DNA of 19,655 nucleotides. It comes from Planctomycetota bacterium (GTDB taxonomy: Bacteria; Planctomycetota; UBA1135; UBA2386). Position numbers and translations under genes: made by a program. The stretch covers positions 1 to 19,655 of the forward strand of contig JAGQRA010000388.1 of the NCBI GenBank assembly GCA_020425885.1, written 5' to 3'. Below, in pieces: positions 7,563-14,616 of the stretch. Under the pieces are notes generated by a model. It was not told the origin of the DNA, ran no database searches, and saw only the letters and a program-made list of their open reading frames with translations. Numbering within the stretch: position 1 is the first letter of the stretch; the number at the start of each line of letters is the position of its first letter.

Positions 7563-9488
7563 TCAGAGGATGTAGAGGCCGGTGGCCTCGCCGAGCCCGG
7601 GCGAACCGTTGGCCGGGATGGCCAACGCCTGGAACGCGAGCTGCAGGCCGACCAGGGACGGCGCCGACGGTATCGCGAGATCGAACACGGCCCGAGGATG
7701 CGATGGCATCGACGAAACCGGCACCGTGGCCAGCGGTTGCTGCAGCCAGAACTCGCCGAGTCCCGGCACCGCGGTCGGGGTCGCGGCGAAGTAGCCGCCC
7801 GCGATCAGCGCGATGCCGCCGCCGTCGAGATGCAGCGACATCGAGGCGACGGTGCCGATCGGCTGGGTGCGCCGGAACTCGGGAAACTGCGCGTAGGCGA
7901 GCAGCGACGGCACCGGTCCGCTGCCGAGCAGGTGCGTCGCGGTCACGATGTGACTGCACTCCGAGTTCGAGCTGCCCTGGATGTAGGGCTCGGGCAGCGC
8001 GACCGAGCTCCATACGCCGTCGAACGCGCCGAAGGCGTGGGCCTGCTGCGGGCCATCGACCACGAACGAACTCGTGCGCCAGATCGACACGATCGGGGTG
8101 GCCTGTGAGGTCCGCGCGATGCTGCGCCAGGTATCGGCGCGGGCATCGAAGGCGTGCAGGCTGGTGTTGTCGAAGACCATGGCGATGGCGCTCTGGTCGT
8201 TGCCGAAGAGCGTCGGCGCCGGTGACGCCAACGAGATGTAGTTGCCGGTGCGCGCCGAGAACGCGCAGGCACCGGCGGTCGTCTGCAGCAAGGCGCTCGT
8301 CGTCGTCAGCGTCGGCGGCACCGGCAGCGCGTCGAGCGGCGCTGGCTGCCACGATCCAGTCAGCGCGCTGAAGCACCAGGGCCGTCCCGTTCCGCTCTCG
8401 GTTACGGCGGCGACGACATTGGCGACGGCCATGGTGCTCGTGGCGAGCGTGATCGTCGCGGCCGAGTCGTGCACCGGGCTGTAGCCCGTGATCTGCAGGC
8501 CGTCCTGCAGCAACAGCACCGCGGTGCTGATCAGCGCCGTCGCGGTCGACGGCCCGAGCGGCATGCTGAACACGCCGCGCGGCGCCGAGAAGGCGACGAG
8601 GCCGAGCGGCGTGTCGATCAGGCAGACCAGATCGGCGCTGTGCGGCACCGCCGTGGCGCCGTACGGCGTCGTCTCGAAGCGACCCTGCACGGCGCTGTAG
8701 GCGACCATCTGGTTGCCGTCGTAGAACAGGCCCCAGTCGTCGGCGCGCGTGAAGGTGGCGGCGGCGGGAATGGCATGTGTCTGCCAGGATCGGTGCAGCG
8801 CCGAGAAGGCGTAGGCCGTGGTCGCGTCGATCGCGAAGCCGGCGGCGCCGTCGCACGAGATCGTGAGCGTGGTCGCCGGCACGGTCATGTCGTGCCATTG
8901 CCCGGTGTAGGCGTCGAAGCCGCTCAGGATCGTTCCCATGCTGAGGACGGCGACGTGACGCTGGACGCCGAGGTCGTGTCCGGGCTGCAGCGCCCGCTGC
9001 GTCCAGTCGCCGACGAAGGCGCTGTAGGCATGCAGCAGCGCCCCGTCGGCGACGAGCAGGATCGAGTCGTTGCGCTGGCCGCCCGGATTGCGCAGCTGCG
9101 CCGTGGCCGAGACGGTCAGCGTCGCGGCGTCACCGGTGTAGGCCGAGTACGCGGTCCACTGCGTGCCGTCCTGGATCAGCAGGCAATCGTTGCGCAGGCT
9201 CAGGGTCGCGCCCGGGCCGATGGCGAGCGTGTGCCAGGTTCGCGTGACGGCGGAGAACACCGACAGCGTGCTGCCGTTGCGGTAGGTGATCAGCTTGCCC
9301 TGGTTCGACAGCTGCGACACCACGACGCCGGTCGGGACCGTGAGATCCGCCCAGTGCGGTGGCAGCTGAGCCGTCGCCGCGGCCGGCACCAGTCCGACCG
9401 CGAACGCGCCGACGGTTCTGGCAACGGCAACGAATGCCCGGGTGCCGAATGGTGGCGAGGCGAGATGAGGCATGGTCCTGCTGCGCAT
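7563..9488 (-). CDS. Exported protein with ~12 propeller-like repeats
   Basis: From ATG 9488 (ATG 9473 is an alternative) the product is 641 aa. An N-terminal signal peptide has core FVAVARTVGAFAVGLV and a likely cleavage after AAATAQ. The body repeats a unit of roughly 45-50 aa whose clearest part is [Y/F]-[S/D]-A-x-x-[G/R]-x-W. Examples are SVFSAVTRTWHTL, HAYSAFVGDWTQR, SGFDAYTGQWHDM, YAFSALHRSWQTH, WCFSALTGSWQPA, HAFDARADTWRSI and HAFGAFDGVWSSV. I count about twelve, which suggests one or two beta-propellers. The last 60 residues (FDLAIPSAPSLVGLQLAFQAL) resemble a C-terminal module also seen in the M36 peptidase of this window. No catalytic motif is visible. Function is unknown; a surface-bound or secreted binding protein is a guess. 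Confidence 0.85.
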   Translation of the reverse strand: MRSRTMPHLASPPFGTRAFVAVARTVGAFAVGLVPAAATAQLPPHWADLTVPTGVVVSQLSNQGKLITYRNGSTLSVFSAVTRTWHTLAIGPGATLSLRNDCLLIQDGTQWTAYSAYTGDAATLTVSATAQLRNPGGQRNDSILLVADGALLHAYSAFVGDWTQRALQPGHDLGVQRHVAVLSMGTILSGFDAYTGQWHDMTVPATTLTISCDGAAGFAIDATTAYAFSALHRSWQTHAIPAAATFTRADDWGLFYDGNQMVAYSAVQGRFETTPYGATAVPHSADLVCLIDTPLGLVAFSAPRGVFSMPLGPSTATALISTAVLLLQDGLQITGYSPVHDSAATITLATSTMAVANVVAAVTESGTGRPWCFSALTGSWQPAPLDALPVPPTLTTTSALLQTTAGACAFSARTGNYISLASPAPTLFGNDQSAIAMVFDNTSLHAFDARADTWRSIARTSQATPIVSIWRTSSFVVDGPQQAHAFGAFDGVWSSVALPEPYIQGSSNSECSHIVTATHLLGSGPVPSLLAYAQFPEFRRTQPIGTVASMSLHLDGGGIALIAGGYFAATPTAVPGLGEFWLQQPLATVPVSSMPSHPRAVFDLAIPSAPSLVGLQLAFQALAIPANGSPGLGEATGLYIL

Positions 9489-9594
9489 TGTCGGCCCCGC
9501 GCCGGTGCGCGCAAGTGGGGGTGGCGGGCCGTTGCCATCGGCGGTGTGTCGCGCGGTCAGGCTGCGGTCGGCGGTCTGCCGATCATGACGTGCA
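9489..9594. promoter_or_regulatory. Divergent intergenic region, presumed promoters of two operons
   Basis: These 106 bases separate the divergent starts of the exported repeat protein (- strand) and the HDOD gene (+ strand), so both operons must be transcribed outward from here or from within the flanking genes. I could not pick a convincing -35/-10 pair on either strand; the region is GC-rich (runs such as TGGGGGTGGCGGGCC). Confidence 0.4.
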
Positions 9595-10443
9595 ATGACT
9601 ACCGCGACCTCCGAGCTCTCCCAGGTATTCGCACGACAGATCGCCGACAAGCGATTGACCCTGCCGACCATGCCCGGAACCGCTTCCGAGGTCATGGCCC
9701 TGTGTCAGCAGGAGGATACCGATGCGGCCAAGCTGTCGTCGGTGATCCACAACGATCAGACGATCGCCTCGAACGTACTGCGGGTCGCCAACTCGGCGGC
9801 CTACGTCGGCACCGTGCCGTGCGCGTCGTTGCAGCAGGCGGTCAGCCGCCTCGGTCTGCAGCTGATCACCGAGATCGCGATGGCGGTCTCGGTGCGCGGG
9901 CGCATGTTCGGCAACCCGCAATGCGCCGATCTGCTCGCCGCGCTGTGGCAGCATTCGGTGCTGACCGGGTTCTTCACCAAGGAGATCGCGCGCATGCGGC
10001 GGCGCAACGTCGAGATCGCCTTCCTGTGCGGCCTGCTGCACGACGTCGGCAAGGCGGTGCTGCTCGACAACATCGATCGCGTCCTCGGCAAGCGCGAGCT
10101 CAAGATCCCGGTGCCCGACATGCTGGCCGCGATCGAGGAGCAGCACATCCCGGCCGGTCGCATGCTGTCGATCGAATGGAAGCTGCCCGACCAGATCGCC
10201 GAGTCGATCGAGCATCATCACGATTTCGAGTCGGCCGAGCGCTTCCAGGACATGGCGATGACCGTGTGCCTCGCCGATCTGCTCAGCCATGTCATCGTGC
10301 CCAACGTGTTCTACACCGAGCTGTCGGCCGATGACCTCCGGGCCCATCCGGTCCTCGCCGGGCTCAACATGTACTCGGATCAGGTCGACGAGCTGCTGGC
10401 GCTGAAGGAACGTGCGCTGGCCGTCACCGAGGGCATGCAATGA
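9595..10443 (+). CDS. HDOD-domain signalling protein
   Basis: The 282-aa protein is a single HDOD domain (an HD-related output domain), spanning about residues 10-215. Hallmarks are LPTMPGTASEVM at the start, NDQTIASNVLRVANSAAY, ISRLGL-type LQQAVSRLGLQ, WQHSV (H120), LLHDVGK (H149-D150), GRMLSIEWKLPDQIAESIEHHH (H207-209), then a short C-terminal helix bundle. HDOD proteins usually act in signal transduction (chemotaxis, c-di-GMP-linked or stress networks), often without enzyme activity. No receiver, GGDEF or EAL domain is attached. It heads an operon, and its stop overlaps the sthA start as ATGA, which links a signalling protein to a redox enzyme; that functional link is inference. Confidence 0.88.
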   Translation: MTTATSELSQVFARQIADKRLTLPTMPGTASEVMALCQQEDTDAAKLSSVIHNDQTIASNVLRVANSAAYVGTVPCASLQQAVSRLGLQLITEIAMAVSVRGRMFGNPQCADLLAALWQHSVLTGFFTKEIARMRRRNVEIAFLCGLLHDVGKAVLLDNIDRVLGKRELKIPVPDMLAAIEEQHIPAGRMLSIEWKLPDQIAESIEHHHDFESAERFQDMAMTVCLADLLSHVIVPNVFYTELSADDLRAHPVLAGLNMYSDQVDELLALKERALAVTEGMQ

Positions 10444-11870
10444 GCCGCGCGATCGAAAGCTGGGATGTCGTCATCATCGGTTCCGGCCCCGCCGGCCAGA
10501 AGGCGGCGGTGCAGGCATCGAAGGCAGGCAAGCGGGTCTGCGTGATCGAGCGCGATCAGGGCGTCGGCGGCGCCTGCGTGCACCGCGGTACGATTCCGAG
10601 CAAGACGCTGCGCGAGACGGCGGCCCAGCTGATCGGCTTCCGTTCGACGATCGGCCATCACGTCGACGTCGAGATGCCGCCGGATCTCAGGTTGGCCAGC
10701 CTGATGGACCGCATGGAGAGCGTGGTCACGGCGCACGTCGGTTACATGGGCCGGCAGATGCAGCGCAACGACATCGCGCAGATCCACGGTCGCGCCAGCT
10801 TCATCGACGCCGAGACCGTTGCCGTCGAGTCCATCTACGGCGAACAGCGTCTGCTGCGTGCCGACATCATCGTCATCGCCTCGGGCTCGCGGCCGCGCAC
10901 GCCGGGCGACATCCCCGTCGACCACGATCACGTCCTCGACAGCGACTCGATCCTCAGCATGGCCTACCTGCCGAAATCGCTCTGCGTGCTCGGCGGCGGC
11001 GTCATCGCGTCAGAGTACGCGACGATCTTCGCCGCGCTCGGCGTCGCCGTCACCATGGTCGATCGCGCGCCGCGCCCGTTGTCGTTCCTCGATCACGAGA
11101 TCCTCGATCACTTCGTCGACGCCTTCGAAGGCAACCCCGGCTGCGCCTACATCGGCGGCGCCAAGGTCATGAGCGTGCAGTGGGACGGCGTCGAGAACGT
11201 CGTCACCCGGCTCGACAACGGCTGGGAGCTCAAGAGCGAGAAGCTGCTGTTCGCCCTCGGTCGCGTCGCCAATGTCGAGGGACTCTGCATCGAGGCGGCC
11301 GGCCTCGCCACCAACGAGCGCGGCCACATCCCGGTCGACGCCGACTGTCGCACCAGCGTGCCGCACATCCTCGCCGTCGGCGACGTCATCGGCCCGCCGG
11401 CGCTGGCTTCGGCGGCGATGGAGCAGGGGCGTCGCGCCATGCGGGTCGCGCTCGGCCTGCCGAGCACCGAGGGTTGCGACGTCATCCCGGCCGGCATCTA
11501 CACCCTGCCCGAGATCTCGAGCATCGGTCTCGACGAGGCGCAGGCCACGGCCAAGTACGGCAGCTGCCACGTCGGCCGCTCGCGCTTCGCCGAGCTCGCG
11601 CGCGGGCAGATCGCCAACGTCCCCGAGGGCCTGCTCAAGCTCGTCGTCGAACCCGAGCAGCTGCGTGTCGTCGGTTGCCAGATCCTCGGCGAAGGCGCGA
11701 CCGAGCTGATCCATCTGGCGCAGCTCGCGATCCGGAACGGCAACGACGTCCACCTCTTCGTCGACTCGATCTTCAACTTCCCGACACTGGCCGAGGCCTA
11801 TCGCGTCGCCGCGTTGGACCTGCTCGAGGAGATCTCGAAGCCGAGGCCGGAGCCGGCCGCGCGCGGCTGA
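10440..11870 (+). CDS. sthA: Soluble (Si-specific) NAD(P) transhydrogenase
   Basis: The 476-aa flavoprotein belongs to the pyridine nucleotide-disulfide oxidoreductase family. The FAD site is IIGSGPAGQKAA (residues 12-23), the NAD(P) site is VLGGGVIASEYA, and the second FAD contact is HILAVGDVIGPPALA. Its active-site region reads GGACVHRGTIPSKTLR, with one cysteine (C46) in place of the C-x4-C redox pair of lipoamide dehydrogenase. The C-terminal dimer domain has FNFPTLAEAYRVAALD where disulfide enzymes carry a catalytic His-Glu dyad. Both traits are the SthA signature. The enzyme moves hydride between NADPH and NAD+ in the cytoplasm. Length is close to the usual ~465 aa. It is translationally coupled to the HDOD gene, and elbB follows after 48 bases. 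Confidence 0.9.
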   Translation: MSRAIESWDVVIIGSGPAGQKAAVQASKAGKRVCVIERDQGVGGACVHRGTIPSKTLRETAAQLIGFRSTIGHHVDVEMPPDLRLASLMDRMESVVTAHVGYMGRQMQRNDIAQIHGRASFIDAETVAVESIYGEQRLLRADIIVIASGSRPRTPGDIPVDHDHVLDSDSILSMAYLPKSLCVLGGGVIASEYATIFAALGVAVTMVDRAPRPLSFLDHEILDHFVDAFEGNPGCAYIGGAKVMSVQWDGVENVVTRLDNGWELKSEKLLFALGRVANVEGLCIEAAGLATNERGHIPVDADCRTSVPHILAVGDVIGPPALASAAMEQGRRAMRVALGLPSTEGCDVIPAGIYTLPEISSIGLDEAQATAKYGSCHVGRSRFAELARGQIANVPEGLLKLVVEPEQLRVVGCQILGEGATELIHLAQLAIRNGNDVHLFVDSIFNFPTLAEAYRVAALDLLEEISKPRPEPAARG

Positions 11871-11918
11871 TCGGGCCTCGGGCATGGCGTCGTCTCATCG
11901 GGGCGGCATGATGCGCCC

Positions 11919-12596
11919 ATGGCACCGAACGTCGCGGTAGTTCTCTCCGGCTGCGGTTTCCTCGACGGATCCGAGATCCACGAATCCGTTCTCACCCTGT
12001 TCCATCTGCAGCGCTGCGGGGCGACGACGTACTGCCTGGCGCCGCGCCGAGCACAGACGGACGTCGTCGATCACAGCCGCGGCGAAGCCGTAGTCGGCGC
12101 CGCGCGTGACGTCTTCACCGAGGCGGCGCGGATCGCACGCGGCAAGGTGGCCGACCTGGCGACCGCATCGGCGTCGGACTTCGACGCCATCGTCTTGCCC
12201 GGCGGCTACGGCGCGGCCAAGAACCTCAGCGACTTCGCGAGCGCCGGTGCCGCGGCCACTGCCGACGCCGACCTGGCGCGCCTGCTGCAGCAGATGCACG
12301 CGAGTGGCAAACCGATCGGCGCGATCTGCATCGCCCCGGCGGTGCTGGCCGCGGTGCTCGGCCGCTCGGTGCATCCGACGCTGACGATCGGCAACGATAC
12401 TGCTACGGCGGCGGCGCTCGGGGCGATGGGCGCGAGCCACCTCGACTGCGCCGTGACCGAGTGCGTCGTCGACGCCGACAACCGCATCGTCACCACCCCG
12501 GCCTATATGTACGACGCCCGTGTCGACGAGGTCGCGGCCGGCATCGGCAAGCTCGTCGAGGCCGTGCTCGCCATGACGGCGGAGAACGCACGATGA
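11919..12596 (+). CDS. elbB: ElbB-like DJ-1/PfpI protein (isoprenoid biosynthesis glyoxalase)
   Basis: The 225-aa product matches ElbB of the DJ-1/PfpI (class I glutamine amidotransferase-like) superfamily. The start is VAVVLSGCGFLDGSEIHES, typical of ElbB (V-L-S-G-C-G-x-x-D-G-S-E-I-x-E). A VLPGGYGAAKNLSDFA segment follows, and the nucleophile-elbow cysteine is in GKPIGAICIAPAV. The end matches TTPAYMYDA...GI-x-KLV. E. coli ElbB has glyoxalase activity and was linked to isoprenoid production; the true substrate is unsettled. ATG 11919 sits at the family's usual N-terminus, though no strong ribosome site precedes it. The stop overlaps the SDR start (ATGA). Confidence 0.9.
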   Translation: MAPNVAVVLSGCGFLDGSEIHESVLTLFHLQRCGATTYCLAPRRAQTDVVDHSRGEAVVGAARDVFTEAARIARGKVADLATASASDFDAIVLPGGYGAAKNLSDFASAGAAATADADLARLLQQMHASGKPIGAICIAPAVLAAVLGRSVHPTLTIGNDTATAAALGAMGASHLDCAVTECVVDADNRIVTTPAYMYDARVDEVAAGIGKLVEAVLAMTAENAR

Positions 12597-13369
12597 CGCG
12601 CCGTGCCCGGCGGCTGCGCTGTCTCGTCACCGGCGGCGGCACCGGCATCGGCGCCGGGATCGCCGAGCGCCTCGTCGCCGCCGGCCATGACGTGGCCGTG
12701 CTCGGTCGGCGGCGCGGGCCGCTGCAACGAACGGTTGCCGCCCTGGCCGGCGGGCGACGCCGCGTCGTGGCCGTCACCGGCGACGTCACCGACGAAGGCA
12801 AGATCAAGGCTGCGGTCGATCGTGCGGCGAAGGCGCTCGGCGGCCTCGATGTCCTGGTCAACAATGCCGGCGCCGGCGGCCCCAATGCCGGCGCCACGGC
12901 CGGACCCGAGCGCTGGAACGAGATCGTTCGCACCAATCTCGACGGCGTGTTCTTCACCACCCGCGCCGCACTGCGTCACATCCCCGATGGCGGTCGCATC
13001 GTGACCATCAGCTCGGTGCTGGGGCGGTTCGGCGTGCCCGGTTACACGGCCTACTGCGCCAGCAAGCACGGCGTGATCGGGCTCGGCAAGGCGCTCGCAC
13101 TCGAACTCGCCGCGCGACGCATCACGGTCAACACGATCTGCCCCGGTTGGGTCGAGACCGAGATGGCCCGTTCGGGCATGCGGCTCATGGCCGAGAACAT
13201 GCAGGTCGACTACGAGGAGGCGCGGCACCAGGCCCTGTCCGCAGTGCCCCTCGGCCGCATCCTGCAGCCCGAAGAGGTCGGCGAGCTCGTCGTCTGGCTG
13301 TGCTCACCGGCGGCCTCGGGGATGACCGGGCAGGCGATCAGCCAGTGCGGTGGACAGGTCATGTGGTGA
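12593..13369 (+). CDS. SDR-family NAD(P)-dependent oxidoreductase (FabG-like)
   Basis: The 258-aa product is a classical short-chain dehydrogenase/reductase. It has the cofactor motif TGGGTGIG, structural NNAG, catalytic Ser in ISSVLG, the Y-x3-K pair in YCASK and PGWVETEM after it, and it ends with a C-terminal GQAISQCGGQ. Relatives reduce 3-oxoacyl-ACP, acetoacetyl-CoA or polyketide intermediates; substrate cannot be read from sequence. The Arg-rich beta2 end (LGRRRGPL) hints at NADPH preference (inference). ATG 12593 overlaps the elbB stop as ATGA, so it is the likely start although the frame is open further upstream. It is the last gene of the HDOD-sthA-elbB operon. An inverted-repeat element begins on the very next base. 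Confidence 0.9.
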   Translation: MTRRARRLRCLVTGGGTGIGAGIAERLVAAGHDVAVLGRRRGPLQRTVAALAGGRRRVVAVTGDVTDEGKIKAAVDRAAKALGGLDVLVNNAGAGGPNAGATAGPERWNEIVRTNLDGVFFTTRAALRHIPDGGRIVTISSVLGRFGVPGYTAYCASKHGVIGLGKALALELAARRITVNTICPGWVETEMARSGMRLMAENMQVDYEEARHQALSAVPLGRILQPEEVGELVVWLCSPAASGMTGQAISQCGGQVMW

Positions 13370-13495
13370 AGAACTGATGTCCTGAGTGGGGCACCGGGTC
13401 GCATCGCCCTGTGCCCCCATCAGACCGACGCGCCGCGCCACGCGGCCTCGCCTTCGCCAGCCGTTGCAGGGTGCCCCATCCAAGACATCAGTTCT
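13370..13495. repeat. Intergenic element with 26-bp imperfect terminal inverted repeats
   Basis: The left arm 13370-13395 (AGAACTGATGTC...GGGGCACC) and the right arm 13470-13495 (GGTGCCCC...GACATCAGTTCT) are inverted copies matching at 23 of 26 positions, the three mismatches in the middle six bases. Inside, GCCGCG-CCA-CGCGGC (13432-13446) is a perfect hairpin. GGGGCAC (13388-13394) can pair instead with GTGCCCC (13411-13417). There is no ORF of note and no evident target-site duplication. It could be a MITE-like or insertion-sequence-derived relic, or a bidirectional terminator/attenuator of the SDR operon. Confidence 0.8.
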
Positions 13496-13645
13496 GTTCG
13501 TTCGTGACCGTCTCGATGGGGGACCGGCGAACGCGCGTTGGCATCGCCGACAGCAGGGCGCCGCATTGTCATTGGCGAATCGCGCAGAGCGGTTGCGGTG
13601 GGCCGGAGATAGCCTCTCCTGTCGGGCTGGGCTCGATCCACTGTC

Positions 13646-14590
13646 ATGCGCGTGAACCCAATCGCTCTGTTCGGCCTGTTGTCATTCGCGGCCTGCTCTG
13701 CCCCGGGTCATGAGTCCCTCGTGACCGATCGTGCCGCGCTCGAGCGCCTGGTCGCCGCCGGCCCTGCGATCGCCGAGCGACTGCCGATCATCCGCTCGCC
13801 GCAGGGGCAGGAGCCGCAGAACCGCACCCGCAAGATCGACCAGCTCGAACCGAGCGGCTTCGGCCGGCGTCGCTACCGCGGCTCCGTGACCCCGCTGCGC
13901 TTGCTGGCCGAGGTCGGCTACGGCGCGATCGACATGAAGGCGCCGCGACTGGTCCTGCACGACCGGACCGACGTCTCGTTCCTTCACCTCGGCCTCGAGA
14001 GTGCCGCCGACTCGCCGCGCGGTGCGGCGCTCCATCTGCGCACCATGGCCTCGGGATCGGACCTCTTCGTCGGCTCCCTGCTCAGCAACGGTGTGGTGCC
14101 GCGGCCGGCCGCGACGCAGCTGTTCGCGGCGCAGGCGTTCCCGCATCTGCGCTTCACGGCGCCCGTGGGTGACTTCGAGGTACCGTTCCGGCTCGGTGTC
14201 TCGGTCGACCACACCAACCTCGATCATCATCGCGCCGGCGTCGAACGCGAGTGGCTCACGGTCGGCGTGCGCTGGCAGGCCGAGCCGAGTCACGTGCTGC
14301 ATGCGACCCGCGACGGCGGCCTCGACCTGTTCGCGAGGCTCGGCGGCCAGGTCGGCTACGGTTGGTTCCACGAGCAGTACGCCAACGGTCGCGACGGCGA
14401 CAGCGTGTTGCATTGGGACTACGACGTCGGCCTCGGCCTGCGGCTGCGCCATCGCGATTGGGCGTTCGATCTGCGCTACGAATTCGGTCAGGGTCAGCTC
14501 GGCGCGACCGACACCGGCTTGTTCGGCGGCAATGCCCGGCTCGAGTCGCTGCACCAGGGCGTGTTCCTCGGCGGCAGCTATCGCTTCTGA
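13646..14590 (+). CDS. Putative outer-membrane beta-barrel protein
   Basis: The 314-aa protein has an N-terminal signal (core PIALFGLLSFAAC). The SFAAC could be a non-standard lipobox with Cys17, or the site may be a signal peptidase I site just after. From about residue 85 the chain alternates polar and aromatic/hydrophobic residues in strand-sized blocks: LRLLAEVGYGAIDM, VSFLHLGLESA, LFARLGGQVGYGWF, YDVGLGLRLRHRDWAFDLRYEFGQG. It ends in GVFLGGSYRF, a C-terminal aromatic beta-signal like that of barrel proteins assembled by BamA. I recognise no named family. The preceding 150 bases show no clear promoter, and the gene converges with the glycosyltransferase gene 26 bases downstream. Confidence 0.75.
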   Translation: MRVNPIALFGLLSFAACSAPGHESLVTDRAALERLVAAGPAIAERLPIIRSPQGQEPQNRTRKIDQLEPSGFGRRRYRGSVTPLRLLAEVGYGAIDMKAPRLVLHDRTDVSFLHLGLESAADSPRGAALHLRTMASGSDLFVGSLLSNGVVPRPAATQLFAAQAFPHLRFTAPVGDFEVPFRLGVSVDHTNLDHHRAGVEREWLTVGVRWQAEPSHVLHATRDGGLDLFARLGGQVGYGWFHEQYANGRDGDSVLHWDYDVGLGLRLRHRDWAFDLRYEFGQGQLGATDTGLFGGNARLESLHQGVFLGGSYRF

Positions 14591-14616
14591 GAGAGTCGCT
14601 CGCCCGCCGCGCGCGG

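Noticed and set aside
6621..8108. A 495-codon open frame on the + strand across the fapA-like gene
   Set aside because: It spans the end of one well-supported minus-strand gene and most of another, and has shadow-type composition.
10440..11870. Dihydrolipoamide dehydrogenase
   Set aside because: The C-x4-C redox pair and the C-terminal His-Glu dyad are absent; single Cys46 and FNFPTLAEAYRV fit SthA.
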